Positions 45,703 through 55,587 of a stretch of DNA of 64,000 nt are shown piece by piece. The stretch covers positions 62,001-126,000 of the forward strand of contig NZ_JANHDM010000006.1 of the NCBI RefSeq assembly GCF_024494685.1. Direction: 5' to 3'. Numbering within the stretch: position 1 is the stretch's first letter; each line of letters begins with the position of its first letter. The DNA is from Halorubrum rubrum (lineage in GTDB: Archaea > Halobacteriota > Halobacteria > Halobacteriales > Haloferacaceae). The notes under the pieces were generated by a model. The model saw nothing but the letters and a program-made list of their open reading frames with translations, searched no databases and was not told the origin of the DNA. The translations under genes and the position numbers were made by a program.

Positions 45703-46746
45703 TCAGTCCTCGGACTCGGGAGCCGCCTCGGCCGCTTCCGCCTCCGCGGAGCCGGCGTCGTCGGTCGCGCCCTCCTCGGAACGGGCCGCCACCAGCGCGC
45801 CGCTGGCGACGCTGTACATCGGCTCGTCGGGCGAGCGGACGCCGCTTATCGAGAACGGGATGGTCGCGTCCGCGAGGTGGTCGGCGAAGAGGTCCTCGAA
45901 GCCGTTCGGGCTGGAGGTGCCGCCGGTGACGACGACGGGCACGTCGAGTCCCTCCTCCACGTCCTCCTCGTCGACCTCGCGCGTGATGTTCTCGATCACG
46001 TAGTCGAGTAAGTTCTCGTAGTAGATGGCGAGCGCGCCCTCGACGCCGCCGACGTCCGTGCGGAAGTCGAGCTCGAAGTCGTCCTCCTTGATGCTCGTGA
46101 CCTTGTCGACGGGGGTGCCGGTCGCCTGCGCGGTCTGCTCGTCGACCCAGTCGCCCCCGCGGGCGATGGAGAACTTCATCACGGGTACGGCGTAGTACGC
46201 GAGACAGACGTTCGTCATCCCCGCGCCGAAGCTGATCCCGAGCCCGGTGAAGTTGTTGTCCGCGAGCTCGGAGTAGATGACGGCCATCCCCTCGTTGATC
46301 GGCTCGGGGTCGTACCCCATGTCGCCGAGCATCGACTCGAGCGTCTTCTCGTGATACAGCGTCGTGAGCGGCGAGTCGATCGGGTCGGCGGGGCTGGAGT
46401 AGAACAGCCGCTCGTTGGGGCGGGCGGGCTCGCCGACCACCTGCTCGGTGATGAGCTTGATCATCGGGATCGCCGAGGACTCGTCGCTCGATAAGATCCC
46501 GTGTTGCATCGGTCGCCGCGTCTCCTTGTTGAAGATGTTCGCGAAGTTGAGGGCGTCGTCGCCGACGACGTACACCTTGTCGTCCTTTCGGATGTGAAGG
46601 ACCTCGCTTCTGGAGAGCATCTGTTCGGCCATATCGCTGTACTCGATCTCCACGAACGAGTTGCGCTGCTGTACGAACACGGTCTCGGAGCCTTCCTGTC
46701 GCCCCGAAAGGATGTTCATCGTACCGACGTCCAGGCCTTTGGCCAT
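45703..46746 (-). CDS. Haloarchaeal actin homologue (volactin/salactin-like)
   Basis: 347 residues from [13 protein letters not shown] (46746). This start, not the ATG 15 nt upstream, puts the TATA-like box 25-34 nt away. Actin/Hsp70-fold phosphate loops: [10 protein letters not shown] (phosphate 1), [18 protein letters not shown] (phosphate 2) and [17 protein letters not shown] (adenosine). The C-terminal 25 residues are an Ala/Glu-rich disordered tail. It resembles the filament-forming haloarchaeal actins described in Halobacterium (salactin) and Haloferax (volactin), involved in cell shape or partitioning. Which of the two is the orthologue is not decided here. Confidence 0.8.
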   Translation of the reverse strand: MAKGLDVGTMNILSGRQEGSETVFVQQRNSFVEIEYSDMAEQMLSRSEVLHIRKDDKVYVVGDDALNFANIFNKETRRPMQHGILSSDESSAIPMIKLITEQVVGEPARPNERLFYSSPADPIDSPLTTLYHEKTLESMLGDMGYDPEPINEGMAVIYSELADNNFTGLGISFGAGMTNVCLAYYAVPVMKFSIARGGDWVDEQTAQATGTPVDKVTSIKEDDFELDFRTDVGGVEGALAIYYENLLDYVIENITREVDEEDVEEGLDVPVVVTGGTSSPNGFEDLFADHLADATIPFSISGVRSPDEPMYSVASGALVAARSEEGATDDAGSAEAEAAEAAPESED

Positions 46747-46770
46747 GTGCGCACGTTCCATGTCTCATGG

Positions 46771-46780
46771 CATAAACGTT
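46771..46780 (-). promoter_or_regulatory. TATA-like box for the actin homologue
   Basis: AACGTTTATG on the minus strand, 25-34 nt before the ATG at 46746. Confidence 0.45.
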
Positions 46781-46873
46781 AGTGAGGCGTAGAGGCGGAT
46801 CGAAGTCTTCGGCACGGGGTCGACGAGGCGGCCGCCTCGACCGCCGTCGATCCCAGCCGATCCCGCGTCGTTT

Positions 46874-47737
46874 ATGTCGTCTGCGCCGGAGGACGGAAAC
46901 GAGTTGCAAGACACGTTACGCGGGGCACTGGAGCTGACGCGGCCGGCGAACTGCGTCGCCGCCGGCGTGCTGACGGCGACCGGCGCGTTCGTGGCCGGGG
47001 CCGGCGATTCGACGCTCGTCGCCGCGGTCGCGGTCGTGACCACCGCGGTCGCGGTCGCCGCCGGCAACGCGATCAACGACTACTTCGACCGCGAGATCGA
47101 CGCGATCAACCGACCGGACCGCCCGATCCCGCGCGGCGCGGTCTCCCCGCGCGGCGCGCTCGCGTTCTCGGTGGCGCTCTTCGCCCTCGCCGTCGGGTTG
47201 GCCGCGCTGTTGCCGGTCGCCGCCCTCGTCATCGCCGCCGTCAACCTGGTCGCACTCGTCACCTACACCACGGTGTTCAAGGGGACGCCGGGGCTCGGGA
47301 ACGCGCTCGTCTCGTATCTCGTCGGCTCGACGTTCCTCTTCGGCGGAGCGGCCGTCGGGAGCCTCGACGCCCCGCTGGTGTTGGCCGCGCTGGCGGCGCT
47401 CTCGACGTTCACTCGTGAGGTCATAAAGGACGTCGAGGACCTCGCCGGCGACCGCGAGGAGGGGCTCCGGACGCTCCCCGTCGCGGTCGGCGAGCGCCGG
47501 GCGCTGTGGATCGGAGCCGGGACCCTCCTCGTCGCCGTCGCGGTCAGCCCGCTTCCGTACCTGCTCGGCACCTTCGGGGCGGTCTACCTCGTCGTCGTCG
47601 CGGTCGCGGACGCGGTGATGCTGTACGCCTGCTTCGAGGGCTTTTCGGACCCGAGCGCCGCACAGAGCCACTTCAAGTACGGGACGTTCCTCGCGGCGGC
47701 AGCGTTCGTCGTCGGGCGCGGGGCGCTTCTACTCTGA
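46874..47737 (+). CDS. UbiA-family prenyltransferase, probable digeranylgeranylglyceryl phosphate synthase
   Basis: 287 residues with eight or nine hydrophobic helices. The first Asp-rich motif is AGNAINDYFDREIDAINRPDRPIPRG (about 63-88), including the archaeal RPxRPIPxG signature. The second is TREVIKDVEDLAGDREEG (about 179-196). The archaeal enzyme adds the second geranylgeranyl chain to geranylgeranylglyceryl phosphate in core ether-lipid synthesis. Other UbiA enzymes (menaquinone) share the fold, but the signature and length fit DGGGP synthase best. It is divergent from the actin gene. Confidence 0.85.
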   Translation: MSSAPEDGNELQDTLRGALELTRPANCVAAGVLTATGAFVAGAGDSTLVAAVAVVTTAVAVAAGNAINDYFDREIDAINRPDRPIPRGAVSPRGALAFSVALFALAVGLAALLPVAALVIAAVNLVALVTYTTVFKGTPGLGNALVSYLVGSTFLFGGAAVGSLDAPLVLAALAALSTFTREVIKDVEDLAGDREEGLRTLPVAVGERRALWIGAGTLLVAVAVSPLPYLLGTFGAVYLVVVAVADAVMLYACFEGFSDPSAAQSHFKYGTFLAAAAFVVGRGALLL

Positions 47738-47866
47738 GCGCGGTCGTCGTTCCGCTGAGCGCGGTCGTCGTTCCGGCGGCGACGCGACTCCTCCGGGAGA
47801 AAGCCGACGACTCGCGAGGCGTGAAAAACGGCGAGGAGCGCTCGACGGCGGGTACTCAGGTGACGG

Positions 47867-48172
<306 letters not shown>

Positions 48173-48187
48173 CTACATGGTGCCCGT

Positions 48188-48195
48188 ATTAAATA
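48188..48195 (-). promoter_or_regulatory. TATA-like box for aIF1
   Basis: TATTTAAT on the minus strand, 28-35 nt before the ATG at 48160. Confidence 0.55.
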
Positions 48196-48266
48196 GTGTC
48201 GGCACCCCTCCCCGATCCGACCGAACCGCGAGCGCCCGTGACGCGAGAGCGTCCCGAACCGACCGC

Positions 48267-50537
48267 TCACTCGTCGGGGGTCGACTCCCGCTGGAACACG
48301 CGGCCGACGAGCGGCGTCGACTCCAGCGCGAGCCGCCGCACCGTCCGCCTCGCGGCGTCGGCCTCCGCGCGGGTCACGTTCCCGGCGTAGACCGCCCGCT
48401 CGTAGGTCTCTGCGACCGCGTGGACCCGGTCGTCGACGCCGCGCGTCCGGAGTTCCTCGAGGTACGCCCGCGGCGTCTCGCCCGCGCGGCGCTCGCGGTA
48501 CCGCCGCGAGAGGATCCGCTCGAGGTCCGCGAACGCGCGCTCCGCGTCCGCGCGCGGCGTCCTCGACCGACCCGGCAGCCGGATCCGCGCCGCGTGGTAC
48601 GCTCGATCCGTCGCACCGACGCGGCGCGCGCCCGCCGTCGCGACGATCACGACGAGGAGCCAGTACCCGAGGACCTCCCGCGAGGGCAGCGAGGGGCCGT
48701 CGTCGCCGGCCGGCGCGGTATCGAAGACGCTCCGCTCGGGACGCGCCTCCTCCGGCACGGAGTCGTTCACGGTCGAGTTCGTCCCGTTGAACGTCGTCGA
48801 CCCGTTCTCGTCGTCCGTCCCGTTTCCGGTCGCGTTCGCTTCCGGGAGCTCGTTCGGCTCCTCCTCGACGGCCGTGGAGATCTCGAAGCCGGAGCGGTTG
48901 GTGTCGATCCCCTCGACGCCGTCCGAGCGGGCCTCCGAGAGCCTGATGGAGCGGGCCAGGTCGCGCTCGGCGCCCGGCGTCGGGTCGAACTCGACCCAGC
49001 CGTGTTCCGGGAAGTACACCGACACCCACGTGTGGGCGTTCTGTCCCCGGACCACGTACTCGTCGTCGCCCACCCGCTGGCCGCTCGTGTAGCCGGTTTC
49101 GAGCCGCGCGGGCACGTCCTGTGAGCGCAGCATCGCGACCATCGTCGTCGCGAAGTAGGTACAGTAGCCGGCCTCCATCTCGAAGAGGAACGCGTCCGCG
49201 ATGTCGCCCTCGGGGCGGTCTATCGTCAGCGAGTAGTCGTACTCCTCGATCAGGTACCGCTCGATCGCGGTCGCCTCGTCGTAGGGGTTGTCGGCGTCCG
49301 CGAGGATCTCCGCGGTCCGCTCGCCCACGCGGTCCGGCGTGCTCTCGGGGAGCTGGGTGTACCGCTCCTCGATCGTCGGGTCGTAATCGGTGCTCGCGTT
49401 CCGGAGCTCCGACGGCGAGGGGTCGATGACTCGGCTCTCGACCGCGACCTGATCGCCCTCGAGTATCGGTCCGCCGGGGTGGATCGTTCCGCGCTCGTCG
49501 ACCTGGGCCGCCTCTCCGACGACCCCGCCGACGTCGACGGCCTGCCACGGCGCGGGGATCGTCTCCAGGTCGGTCTCGGCCGTGAACGTCGACTCGACCC
49601 GCCTCGTGTCGCCCGGCGGTCCCGAGAGCGGTCCGTCGAGCGGCCGCTCCTCGCCAGACCGGACCCACCCGTCGCCGGTGTAGGTGTCGTACGACGCCAC
49701 GTGCCAGTTCCGCTCGACCGGGCTCTCCATCGTGAACCGCACCTCCGGCGAGAGCCGCGTCGTTCCCACGATCTCGAGTTCGTCGCCGCCGACGACGCTC
49801 GACTCGAGATCCGGCGAACCGCGATCGACCGCCCACGGCTGTGCCGCGCCCGCCGGCAACACGGTCACCGTCGCGCTCGCGAGCACCATCACCGCGAGCA
49901 CCGTCGCGAGGGTCCCGCCGTGGCTCCGGATCCCGCCGGGGGTCGGCACGGTCGAGAGCCCGACCGCGAGCGCGACGCCGACGACCCCCGCGAGCGTCAC
50001 CGCGTCGCCCGCGTCCCCGGTGAGCACGAAGAATCCGAGGGTCCCGCCGGCCACCGTGACGGCGGCGACGTGACGACCCCGTCCCGCGAGGTACGCCACG
50101 AGGAAGGTCGGGACGGGCGCGATGACGAGCACCCACACGTCGACCAACACGAGCCGGAGCACGGAGAGCCCGGTCAGAAGCGATATCACGTCGAGGGCGA
50201 CGTCCCCGAGCGAGCCGAGCGCGACCCGGCTTCCGGGGATCGCGAGGTAGTATCCGATCAGCCCGAGCGCGAAGAGGGCGACCGTCAGCCGAACCGCGCT
50301 CCGCGGGGAGACGACCCGCGCGAGCGCCGCCCCGCAGACGGCGGCGACCGCGACGACCGCGAGCAGCCTCGCCGTTCCGCCGACCACGTTCGTGACCGAG
50401 ACGAGCGCGCTCACGTACGCGAGGGTGGCGAGGACCACCCCGAGCGCGGCGGGCTCCGAGAGCCCGGCGGGGATCGCGCCGAGCGGTCCGGCCCCGCGGA
50501 GCGTCCCCACCGCTCCGTCGAGCGGACGGTCCGTCAT
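48267..50537 (-). CDS. TgpA-like membrane transglutaminase (DUF3488-transglutaminase)
   Basis: 756 residues. The N-terminal DUF3488-type block has about eight or nine membrane helices (about 25-245). The transglutaminase core on the outer side has the triad AGYCTYFATTMVAMLR (Cys), RGQNAHTWVSVYFPEHG (His) and WVEFDPTPGAERD (Asp). A Thr/Asn/Glu-rich linker (about 580-625), one more helix and a C-terminal DUF4129-type segment follow. It probably modifies or cleaves surface proteins or peptides; substrate unknown. Its ATG overlaps the DUF58 stop; MoxR, DUF58 and TgpA form the classic three-gene operon. Confidence 0.9.
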   Translation of the reverse strand: MTDRPLDGAVGTLRGAGPLGAIPAGLSEPAALGVVLATLAYVSALVSVTNVVGGTARLLAVVAVAAVCGAALARVVSPRSAVRLTVALFALGLIGYYLAIPGSRVALGSLGDVALDVISLLTGLSVLRLVLVDVWVLVIAPVPTFLVAYLAGRGRHVAAVTVAGGTLGFFVLTGDAGDAVTLAGVVGVALAVGLSTVPTPGGIRSHGGTLATVLAVMVLASATVTVLPAGAAQPWAVDRGSPDLESSVVGGDELEIVGTTRLSPEVRFTMESPVERNWHVASYDTYTGDGWVRSGEERPLDGPLSGPPGDTRRVESTFTAETDLETIPAPWQAVDVGGVVGEAAQVDERGTIHPGGPILEGDQVAVESRVIDPSPSELRNASTDYDPTIEERYTQLPESTPDRVGERTAEILADADNPYDEATAIERYLIEEYDYSLTIDRPEGDIADAFLFEMEAGYCTYFATTMVAMLRSQDVPARLETGYTSGQRVGDDEYVVRGQNAHTWVSVYFPEHGWVEFDPTPGAERDLARSIRLSEARSDGVEGIDTNRSGFEISTAVEEEPNELPEANATGNGTDDENGSTTFNGTNSTVNDSVPEEARPERSVFDTAPAGDDGPSLPSREVLGYWLLVVIVATAGARRVGATDRAYHAARIRLPGRSRTPRADAERAFADLERILSRRYRERRAGETPRAYLEELRTRGVDDRVHAVAETYERAVYAGNVTRAEADAARRTVRRLALESTPLVGRVFQRESTPDE

Positions 50538-51679
50538 CTGCCGATCCCCCCCTTGCCGGCCGCCGCGCCGGACGCCCGGTCGGTCCGGACGACGTCGGGT
50601 TCGTCGGCGGTCGCCGGCGTCGAACCGTTCGACGTCGAACCGCTCGAGGCGGCCGAGGGACCCGCCGGGGCCGTCGCCATCTCCGAGAACCGAACGGTCC
50701 GGTCCTCGGTTCGGATCCGCGCGTCCTCGCGCTCGGCGACGATCCGGACGTCAACCCCCTCGCCGTCGCCGGGGGCTCCCGGTCCGGTGCGTGCGGCGAG
50801 CTCGAGGAGCTCGCGCCGCCCCCGAGCGTCGGGTTCGGCGGCGACCTCGCCGGCCGGGAGCCGCACGTCGACCGGGACGCCGTCGTCGAGGAGCGAGCAC
50901 GCGAGGCTCGCGGTCGCGGTCGCGAGGACGTCGGCCGCGCCGGCGTCGGCCGAGTAGCGCGTTTCGCCCGCGATCGACACCCGACGGTGGTCGGTCTCGG
51001 CGGCGAACTCCTTGACGACGATCTCGTCGTGTTTGGCCGTCGCCGGCCAGTGGACGTCCCGGAGCGAGTCGCCGTGGGCGTACTCGCGGAGCCGGTCGAA
51101 CTCCTCGCGCTGGCGGCTGGACCCGAGCGTCTCGTCGGCGTACAGTCCCCGTCGGAACCACGCGGGGATCGCGCGGACCGGGGGGTAGACGACGATCCGG
51201 TCCCGTTCGTCGACGACGAGGCGTCGCTCGAAGAGCCCGAACACGTCGGTCGCCGACGCCTCGATCGGTCCGAGCCGCCGCTCACCCCGCTCGAGAAGCC
51301 GGAGGCGGTACGTCGCCGGCTCCCCGCCGACGACGGTACGGACCGCGTCGTCCGACCCGTATGCGGCGGTCAATCCGTCCTCGAGGCGGTCCCGGACGTC
51401 CGCGACGAACGGGCGGTCGACGGGCGTGCCAGGGGGCCCCCCGTCGAAGTCGACGCGAACCTCGCGGTCCTCGCCGGCGAACCCGTCGACGAGCCCCGAC
51501 CGGCGGGCTCCCGGCGTCTCCACCCGCGACACCTGGACGTAGCCGGCGGCGAGCGCGACGACGCCGGGGAGGACGACCGCGTTGAGCGACCGCCCGCCGA
51601 CCGCGACGGCCATGACCGCGCCGACGACACAGACCGCGAGGACGACGCGGCCACGACGGGTGAGCGAGGCGTCGAACAT
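50534..51679 (-). CDS. DUF58-domain protein
   Basis: 381 residues. The first two short hydrophobic helices (about 12-45) anchor it. The DUF58 core has the signature REEFDRLREYAHGDSLRDVHWPATAKHDEIVVKEFAAE, the GDxxRxIxW-type motif, near residues 205-245. A Ser/Pro/Thr-rich low-complexity tail follows. DUF58 proteins are clients or partners of MoxR ATPases. It begins five bases after the MoxR stop and overlaps the transglutaminase gene. Confidence 0.9.
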   Translation of the reverse strand: MFDASLTRRGRVVLAVCVVGAVMAVAVGGRSLNAVVLPGVVALAAGYVQVSRVETPGARRSGLVDGFAGEDREVRVDFDGGPPGTPVDRPFVADVRDRLEDGLTAAYGSDDAVRTVVGGEPATYRLRLLERGERRLGPIEASATDVFGLFERRLVVDERDRIVVYPPVRAIPAWFRRGLYADETLGSSRQREEFDRLREYAHGDSLRDVHWPATAKHDEIVVKEFAAETDHRRVSIAGETRYSADAGAADVLATATASLACSLLDDGVPVDVRLPAGEVAAEPDARGRRELLELAARTGPGAPGDGEGVDVRIVAEREDARIRTEDRTVRFSEMATAPAGPSAASSGSTSNGSTPATADEPDVVRTDRASGAAAGKGGIGR

Positions 51680-51683
51680 CCCC

Positions 51684-52706
51684 TCACTCCACCGGGACGC
51701 GGTCGAGCGCCTCCGCGACGACGTCGTCGCCGCCGGCCGCGCCCGCGTCGGTTCGGATCCGGTGGGGGAGCACCGTCGGGGCCTCCGTCTGGACGTCGTC
51801 GGGGATCACGTAGCCGCGGCCGTCGAGGACGGCCCTGACCTGTGCGGTTCGCAACAGGGCGAGGCTCCCGCGCGGGCTGACGCCGAGCGCCGCGTTCCGG
51901 CGCGTGTACTCCGCGAGCCGAGCGACGTAGTTCCGGACGGGCGCTCTGACCGCGACGTCCGCGACGGTCGCGCGCGCCCGCCGAACGCCCTCGAGAGTCG
52001 CGACCGGCTCGATCGCGTCGATCGGGTGGTCGCCGACGGTCCGGTCGAGGATCGTCGCCTCGGCCTCGACGTCGGGGTAGCCGAGCCGGATCTTCTTCGT
52101 GAAGCGGTCGATCTCCGCGACCGGCAGCTCGTAGGTGCGCCCCGGCTCCACGTCGTTCTGGGTCGCGATCACACAGAAGGGGTCGGGCAGCGTTCGGGTG
52201 ACGCCGTCCGTCGTCACCTGGTTCTCCTCCATCGCCTCGAGCAGCGCCGACTGGGTCTTCGGCGGGGCGCGGTTGATCTCGTCGCCGAGCACGACGTTCG
52301 CGAACACCGGACCGGGCCGGAAGTCGAACTCGTCGGTCCGCTGGTTGAACACGTTGACGCCGGTGACGTCGGAGGGGAGCAGATCCGGCGTGAACTGGAC
52401 GCGCTTGAAGGAGGCGTCGACAGAGCGGGCGACCGCCTTCGCGAGCGTGGTCTTGCCGACGCCGGGGACGTCCTCGACGAGCAGGTGTCCGCGCGCGAGC
52501 AGCGTGACGAGAACGTGTTCGACCGCGTCGCGTTTCCCGACGATCACCGACTCGACGTTCCCGACGAGACGGTCCACGAGGTCGGCCGCGGCGTCGACGT
52601 CCAGTGCGGGCCGGTCCGACGGGCCCGCGCTCGGATCCGCCGGAGCGACCTCTTCGTCGACGCCGGGCGAATCGTCGACGCCGGTCGCGTCTGGCGAGTC
52701 GTTCAT
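51684..52706 (-). CDS. MoxR-family AAA ATPase
   Basis: Start at MNDSPDATG (52706); the longer frame upstream is not coding-like. 340 residues. Walker A in HLLVEDVPGVGKTTLAKA, Walker B in VLGDEINRAPPKTQSALLEAME, sensor 1 region FCVIATQNDVEPG and arginine-finger region RFTKKIRLGYP. A C-terminal helical lid includes RRNAALGVSPRGSLALL. MoxR ATPases act as chaperones, often activating von Willebrand-type or DUF58 proteins; here it drives the operon with DUF58 and a transglutaminase. Confidence 0.93.
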   Translation of the reverse strand: MNDSPDATGVDDSPGVDEEVAPADPSAGPSDRPALDVDAAADLVDRLVGNVESVIVGKRDAVEHVLVTLLARGHLLVEDVPGVGKTTLAKAVARSVDASFKRVQFTPDLLPSDVTGVNVFNQRTDEFDFRPGPVFANVVLGDEINRAPPKTQSALLEAMEENQVTTDGVTRTLPDPFCVIATQNDVEPGRTYELPVAEIDRFTKKIRLGYPDVEAEATILDRTVGDHPIDAIEPVATLEGVRRARATVADVAVRAPVRNYVARLAEYTRRNAALGVSPRGSLALLRTAQVRAVLDGRGYVIPDDVQTEAPTVLPHRIRTDAGAAGGDDVVAEALDRVPVE

Positions 52707-52842
52707 CGCCCCCCGGCGTTCCCCGCGCTCGCGACGGCGCTCGATCCCCGACCGTAATGGCCTATGTGAACACGACGCATGATATGTCTCGTACACGGTC
52801 GTAAGGGCAGGAACGGCATAGGCGTTCCGCCGCTCGAATTCG

Positions 52843-54171
52843 CTATCGCTCCCGGACGTTCCGGCCGACCGGGTCGCCGAACTCCTCCGCGCCGGTGATC
52901 GGGTCGCGCTCGTACACCGGCTCGCCGCGAACGACGGTCAGCTCGGGGAACACGCCGCGGGAGCCCTCGAAGGGCGTCCAGCCGCACTTCGAGTGGAGCG
53001 CGCCCGCCTCGATCTCCCGCGGGCTCGCCAGATCGACGAGGACGAGGTCGGCGTCCGCGCCCTCCGCGATCGCCCCCTTCCGGTCGAGCCCGAAGATCGA
53101 CGCCGGGTTGGCGGCGACCACGTCGCGGACGCGCTCGAGCGACAGCTCGCCGGTCCGGACCGACTCCAGGAGGAGGGGATACATCGTCTCGACGCCCGGC
53201 ACACCGCTCGGCGCGTCCGCGAGCCCGGTTCGCTTCTCGTCGACCGTGTGGGGCGCGTGGTCGGTGGCGACCACGTCGACGTCGCCGTCGCGGAGTCGCT
53301 CGAAGACGCCGGTCCGTCGCTTTTCCGACCGGAGCGGCGGGTTCATCCGGCCGAAGGTGCCGAGACGACCGGCGTTCTCCCGCGAGAGGAAGAGGTGGTG
53401 CGGGGTGACCTCGCAGGTGACCGACGCGCCCCCGTCGGCGGCCGCCCGAACCGCGTCGATGCCCTCCGGCGTCGAGGTGTGCGCGACGTGGATCCGACCG
53501 CCGGCGTCCTCGCCGACGGCCAGGGCGCGCTCGACGGCCGCCGCCTCCGCCGCAGCCGTGCGGTAGGCCGACCACGGGTCCGCGTTCGCGGCGGTGCCGA
53601 CCCCGCCGATGTCGCCGGAGAGCGCCGACTCGTCGAACAGCGTCGCGTCCTCGGCGTGGACCGTCACCGGGACGTCGCGCTCGGCGGCGGCCGCGACCGC
53701 CTCGGCGAACAGGTCGGCGTCGATCCCCATCTCGCCCGTCGAGTCCGCGAGGAACACCTCCCCGAGCGCGAACAGCGGTCGGTCGAGCAGCGCGTCCGGG
53801 TCCCACTCCGGGGTGACGCCGCCGTTGATCCCGTAGTCGACGCGGGAGGCGGCCGCGAGGTCGGCCTTCGCGTCGAAGGCGTCGCCGTCGACGGTCGGTG
53901 GTGAGGTGTTCGGCTGGTCGACGACGGTCGTGACGCCGCCCGCGGCCGCGCTCTTCGACCCCGTCTCCCACGTCTCCTTGTGGCTCCCGCCCGGCTCCCG
54001 GAAGTGGACGTGGACGTCGATCGCGCCGGGCAGGAGGTGTCGCCCGCGGCCGTCGACGACGCGTTCGCCGGCGGCCGGATCGAGCCCCTCCGCGACCGCG
54101 ACGATCGTTCCGTCCCGAGCCCGGACGTCCCGGACCCGCCCGTCGGCCAGTTCCGCACCCGTGATGAGCAT
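52843..54171 (-). CDS. pyrC: Dihydroorotase
   Basis: 442 residues. Metal-dependent amidohydrolase of the class I dihydroorotase/allantoinase group. It has LLPGAIDVHVHFREPG with the HxH metal pair, SCEVTPHHLFLS with metal His, IHVAHTSTPEG, and VVATDHAPHTVDEK with the catalytic Asp and DHAPH signature. It closes carbamoyl-aspartate to dihydroorotate in pyrimidine synthesis. Hydantoinase or allantoinase activity cannot be excluded by motif but the FREPG and DHAPH combination favours PyrC. It has its own promoter. Confidence 0.9.
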   Translation of the reverse strand: MLITGAELADGRVRDVRARDGTIVAVAEGLDPAAGERVVDGRGRHLLPGAIDVHVHFREPGGSHKETWETGSKSAAAGGVTTVVDQPNTSPPTVDGDAFDAKADLAAASRVDYGINGGVTPEWDPDALLDRPLFALGEVFLADSTGEMGIDADLFAEAVAAAAERDVPVTVHAEDATLFDESALSGDIGGVGTAANADPWSAYRTAAAEAAAVERALAVGEDAGGRIHVAHTSTPEGIDAVRAAADGGASVTCEVTPHHLFLSRENAGRLGTFGRMNPPLRSEKRRTGVFERLRDGDVDVVATDHAPHTVDEKRTGLADAPSGVPGVETMYPLLLESVRTGELSLERVRDVVAANPASIFGLDRKGAIAEGADADLVLVDLASPREIEAGALHSKCGWTPFEGSRGVFPELTVVRGEPVYERDPITGAEEFGDPVGRNVRER

Positions 54172-54194
54172 GCCTACGCGCTCGCGTCGCGCCG

Positions 54195-54202
54195 GTTAAA
54201 TC
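54195..54202 (-). promoter_or_regulatory. TATA-like box for dihydroorotase
   Basis: GATTTAAC on the minus strand, 24-31 nt before the ATG at 54171. Confidence 0.5.
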
Positions 54203-54278
54203 GTGCTGGTCCCGACCGGTCACGGGAGCGGGTCCGACCGACCACAAAGCGTTTGGTCCGCGCGGGAGTCGTTCCGAC

Positions 54279-54764
54279 ATGGCGATCCCCTCCCTCGTCG
54301 GCGACGCGGTCGGCTGGCTCTGGACGCTCGCGTTGGTCGCGCTGCCCGGCCTCGTCGCCGGGCTCCTTTGGTCCCCGTTCCTGATCGCGGCGCGGTTCCG
54401 GGCGCTGATGCGCGCGCTGCCGCCCCGCGGACGGCTGGTCCCCTCGTACGTCGGCGTCGCGCTCGCGCTCTCCGTCCCGTACCTCGTCGGCGTCCTGCTC
54501 ACCGTGGCGCTCGTCGACGCCGCGGGACCGGGCTGGAGCGACGGCTTCATCGAGACCGCGCTCGCCGGCGGCGGGATCGTCGCGATCGGCGGGCCGACGG
54601 TCGCCGCGGTCGGGTTGCCCCGCCTGGGCGTCGACTGGGACTCGACCGGGTACGGCGTCTCCACGTGGGCGCTTCTCGTCGCCGCCGGTCTGTGGTACGC
54701 GGTCGTCGCCGCGGTACCGCTCGTCGCGCTCGCCGTAGGACTCGCGCTGCCCGGCGGGTACTGA
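54279..54764 (+). CDS. Four-helix membrane protein, unknown function
   Basis: 161 residues, almost entirely hydrophobic. Segments appear at about 14-38 (LWTLALVALPGLVAGLLWSPF), 60-85 (VALALSVPYLVGVLLTVALVD), 98-118 and 132-158 (GLWYAVVAAVPLVALAVGLA). The loops contain an Arg pair and PPRGRLVPSY. No catalytic motif or known family recognised. It is a single-gene unit. Confidence 0.7.
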   Translation: MAIPSLVGDAVGWLWTLALVALPGLVAGLLWSPFLIAARFRALMRALPPRGRLVPSYVGVALALSVPYLVGVLLTVALVDAAGPGWSDGFIETALAGGGIVAIGGPTVAAVGLPRLGVDWDSTGYGVSTWALLVAAGLWYAVVAAVPLVALAVGLALPGGY

Positions 54765-54817
54765 GAGGGACGACCCCGTACGGCCCCGTCCGACACGCCG
54801 TGTTCCATACCCGGCCG

Positions 54818-54852
54818 TTGACATCCTCCCCGCCCTGAAGGGCGGGGTTTTA
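54818..54852 (+). terminator. Strong GC hairpin with T run (terminator or IS200/IS605-type end)
   Basis: CCCCGCCC (54828-54835), loop TGAA, GGGCGGGG (54840-54847), then TTTTA: an eight-base-pair perfect stem. It is preceded by TTGACATCCT. It could end transcripts of the membrane gene at 54279. The same TTGACATCCTCCCCGCC-stem-TTTT arrangement is also what I recall at the right ends of haloarchaeal IS200/IS605 tnpB elements. No tnpA or tnpB is nearby. Confidence 0.5.
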
Positions 54853-54909
54853 GCCTTGTAACTTCCATAACGATCTCCTAACTAAGCGGATAGAAACGGC
54901 GGATCGGGC

Positions 54910-55119
54910 ATGGGTCTCACCCAGACGGTTCACGACGGAGCTCTGCTCGTACCCCTACAGTTCGGCGGGGATCTGATCGAACTGGCGATCCTCTTTCTCG
55001 TCCTCGCGATAGTCGCGGCGGTCGCCGGTGCCAGCGGAGTCGCCGGACTGAGCATGAAGATCGCGAAGTGGCTCGTCATCGTCTTCATCGTGCTCGCCAT
55101 CGTCACGTTCGTTCTCTGA
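54910..55119 (+). CDS. DUF1328-family small membrane protein
   Basis: 69 residues. Two hydrophobic helices: [21 protein letters not shown] (about 23-43) and [21 protein letters not shown] at the end. They flank the [11 protein letters not shown] turn typical of the YtjA/DUF1328 family. Family function is unknown; bacterial members are stress-related. It is the only gene between the hairpin and the serS repeat. Confidence 0.8.
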   Translation: MGLTQTVHDGALLVPLQFGGDLIELAILFLVLAIVAAVAGASGVAGLSMKIAKWLVIVFIVLAIVTFVL

Positions 55120-55250
55120 GCCGGAACCGGTCGAGGCGGCTCCTACGGAAACCGTGGGTCCGTTGAGATCCTCTTTTTCGGATATGACTCGACGTGAAAC
55201 GGTCGTCATAGCATCCATGCTTATTGGACGGGTATTTCGATGGAGATCTG

Positions 55251-55587
55251 GGTGAGTAGAACGGGATCGTTGCTGTCGTGGTGAACGCGACTACGGCGAA
55301 CACGTCCAAAGCCCCAGCCGCGAGGGCTCACGGCTTCACCGTTCGCCAGTCGAGGGCTCCCTTCGGTCGCCCTCGCACGACTCGCGCGGCTCGTTGCGCT
55401 CCTCGCTCGCTTCGCTCGCTGCGGTGCTTACTGCGCCGGGCTTCGTCCTCGTAGCTGCCCCTTTGAGTCCCATCCCGTCCCGCACAGCACCGCACCTCAC
55501 GCCTCCCCAACCTCGCGGCTCACTTCGTTCGCCGCGTCCCTCGCGTTCCGGTCGCGGGCCTCCGGCCCGCTCCCGGGCGCGCCACCG
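55251..55587. repeat. Left arm of a long imperfect inverted repeat flanking serS
   Basis: Starts with a 25-bp terminus (55251-55275) that recurs exactly, in reverse orientation, at 57454-57478. Then it has TCCAAAGCCCCAG (55305-55317), several palindromic GC-rich words (CTCGC-TTCG-CTCGC types), CACCTCA-CGCCTCCCCA, and ends GGCGCGCCACCG near 55587. No coding frame is plausible. Together with the rest of 55120-55747 this explains the lack of genes there. Confidence 0.75.
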
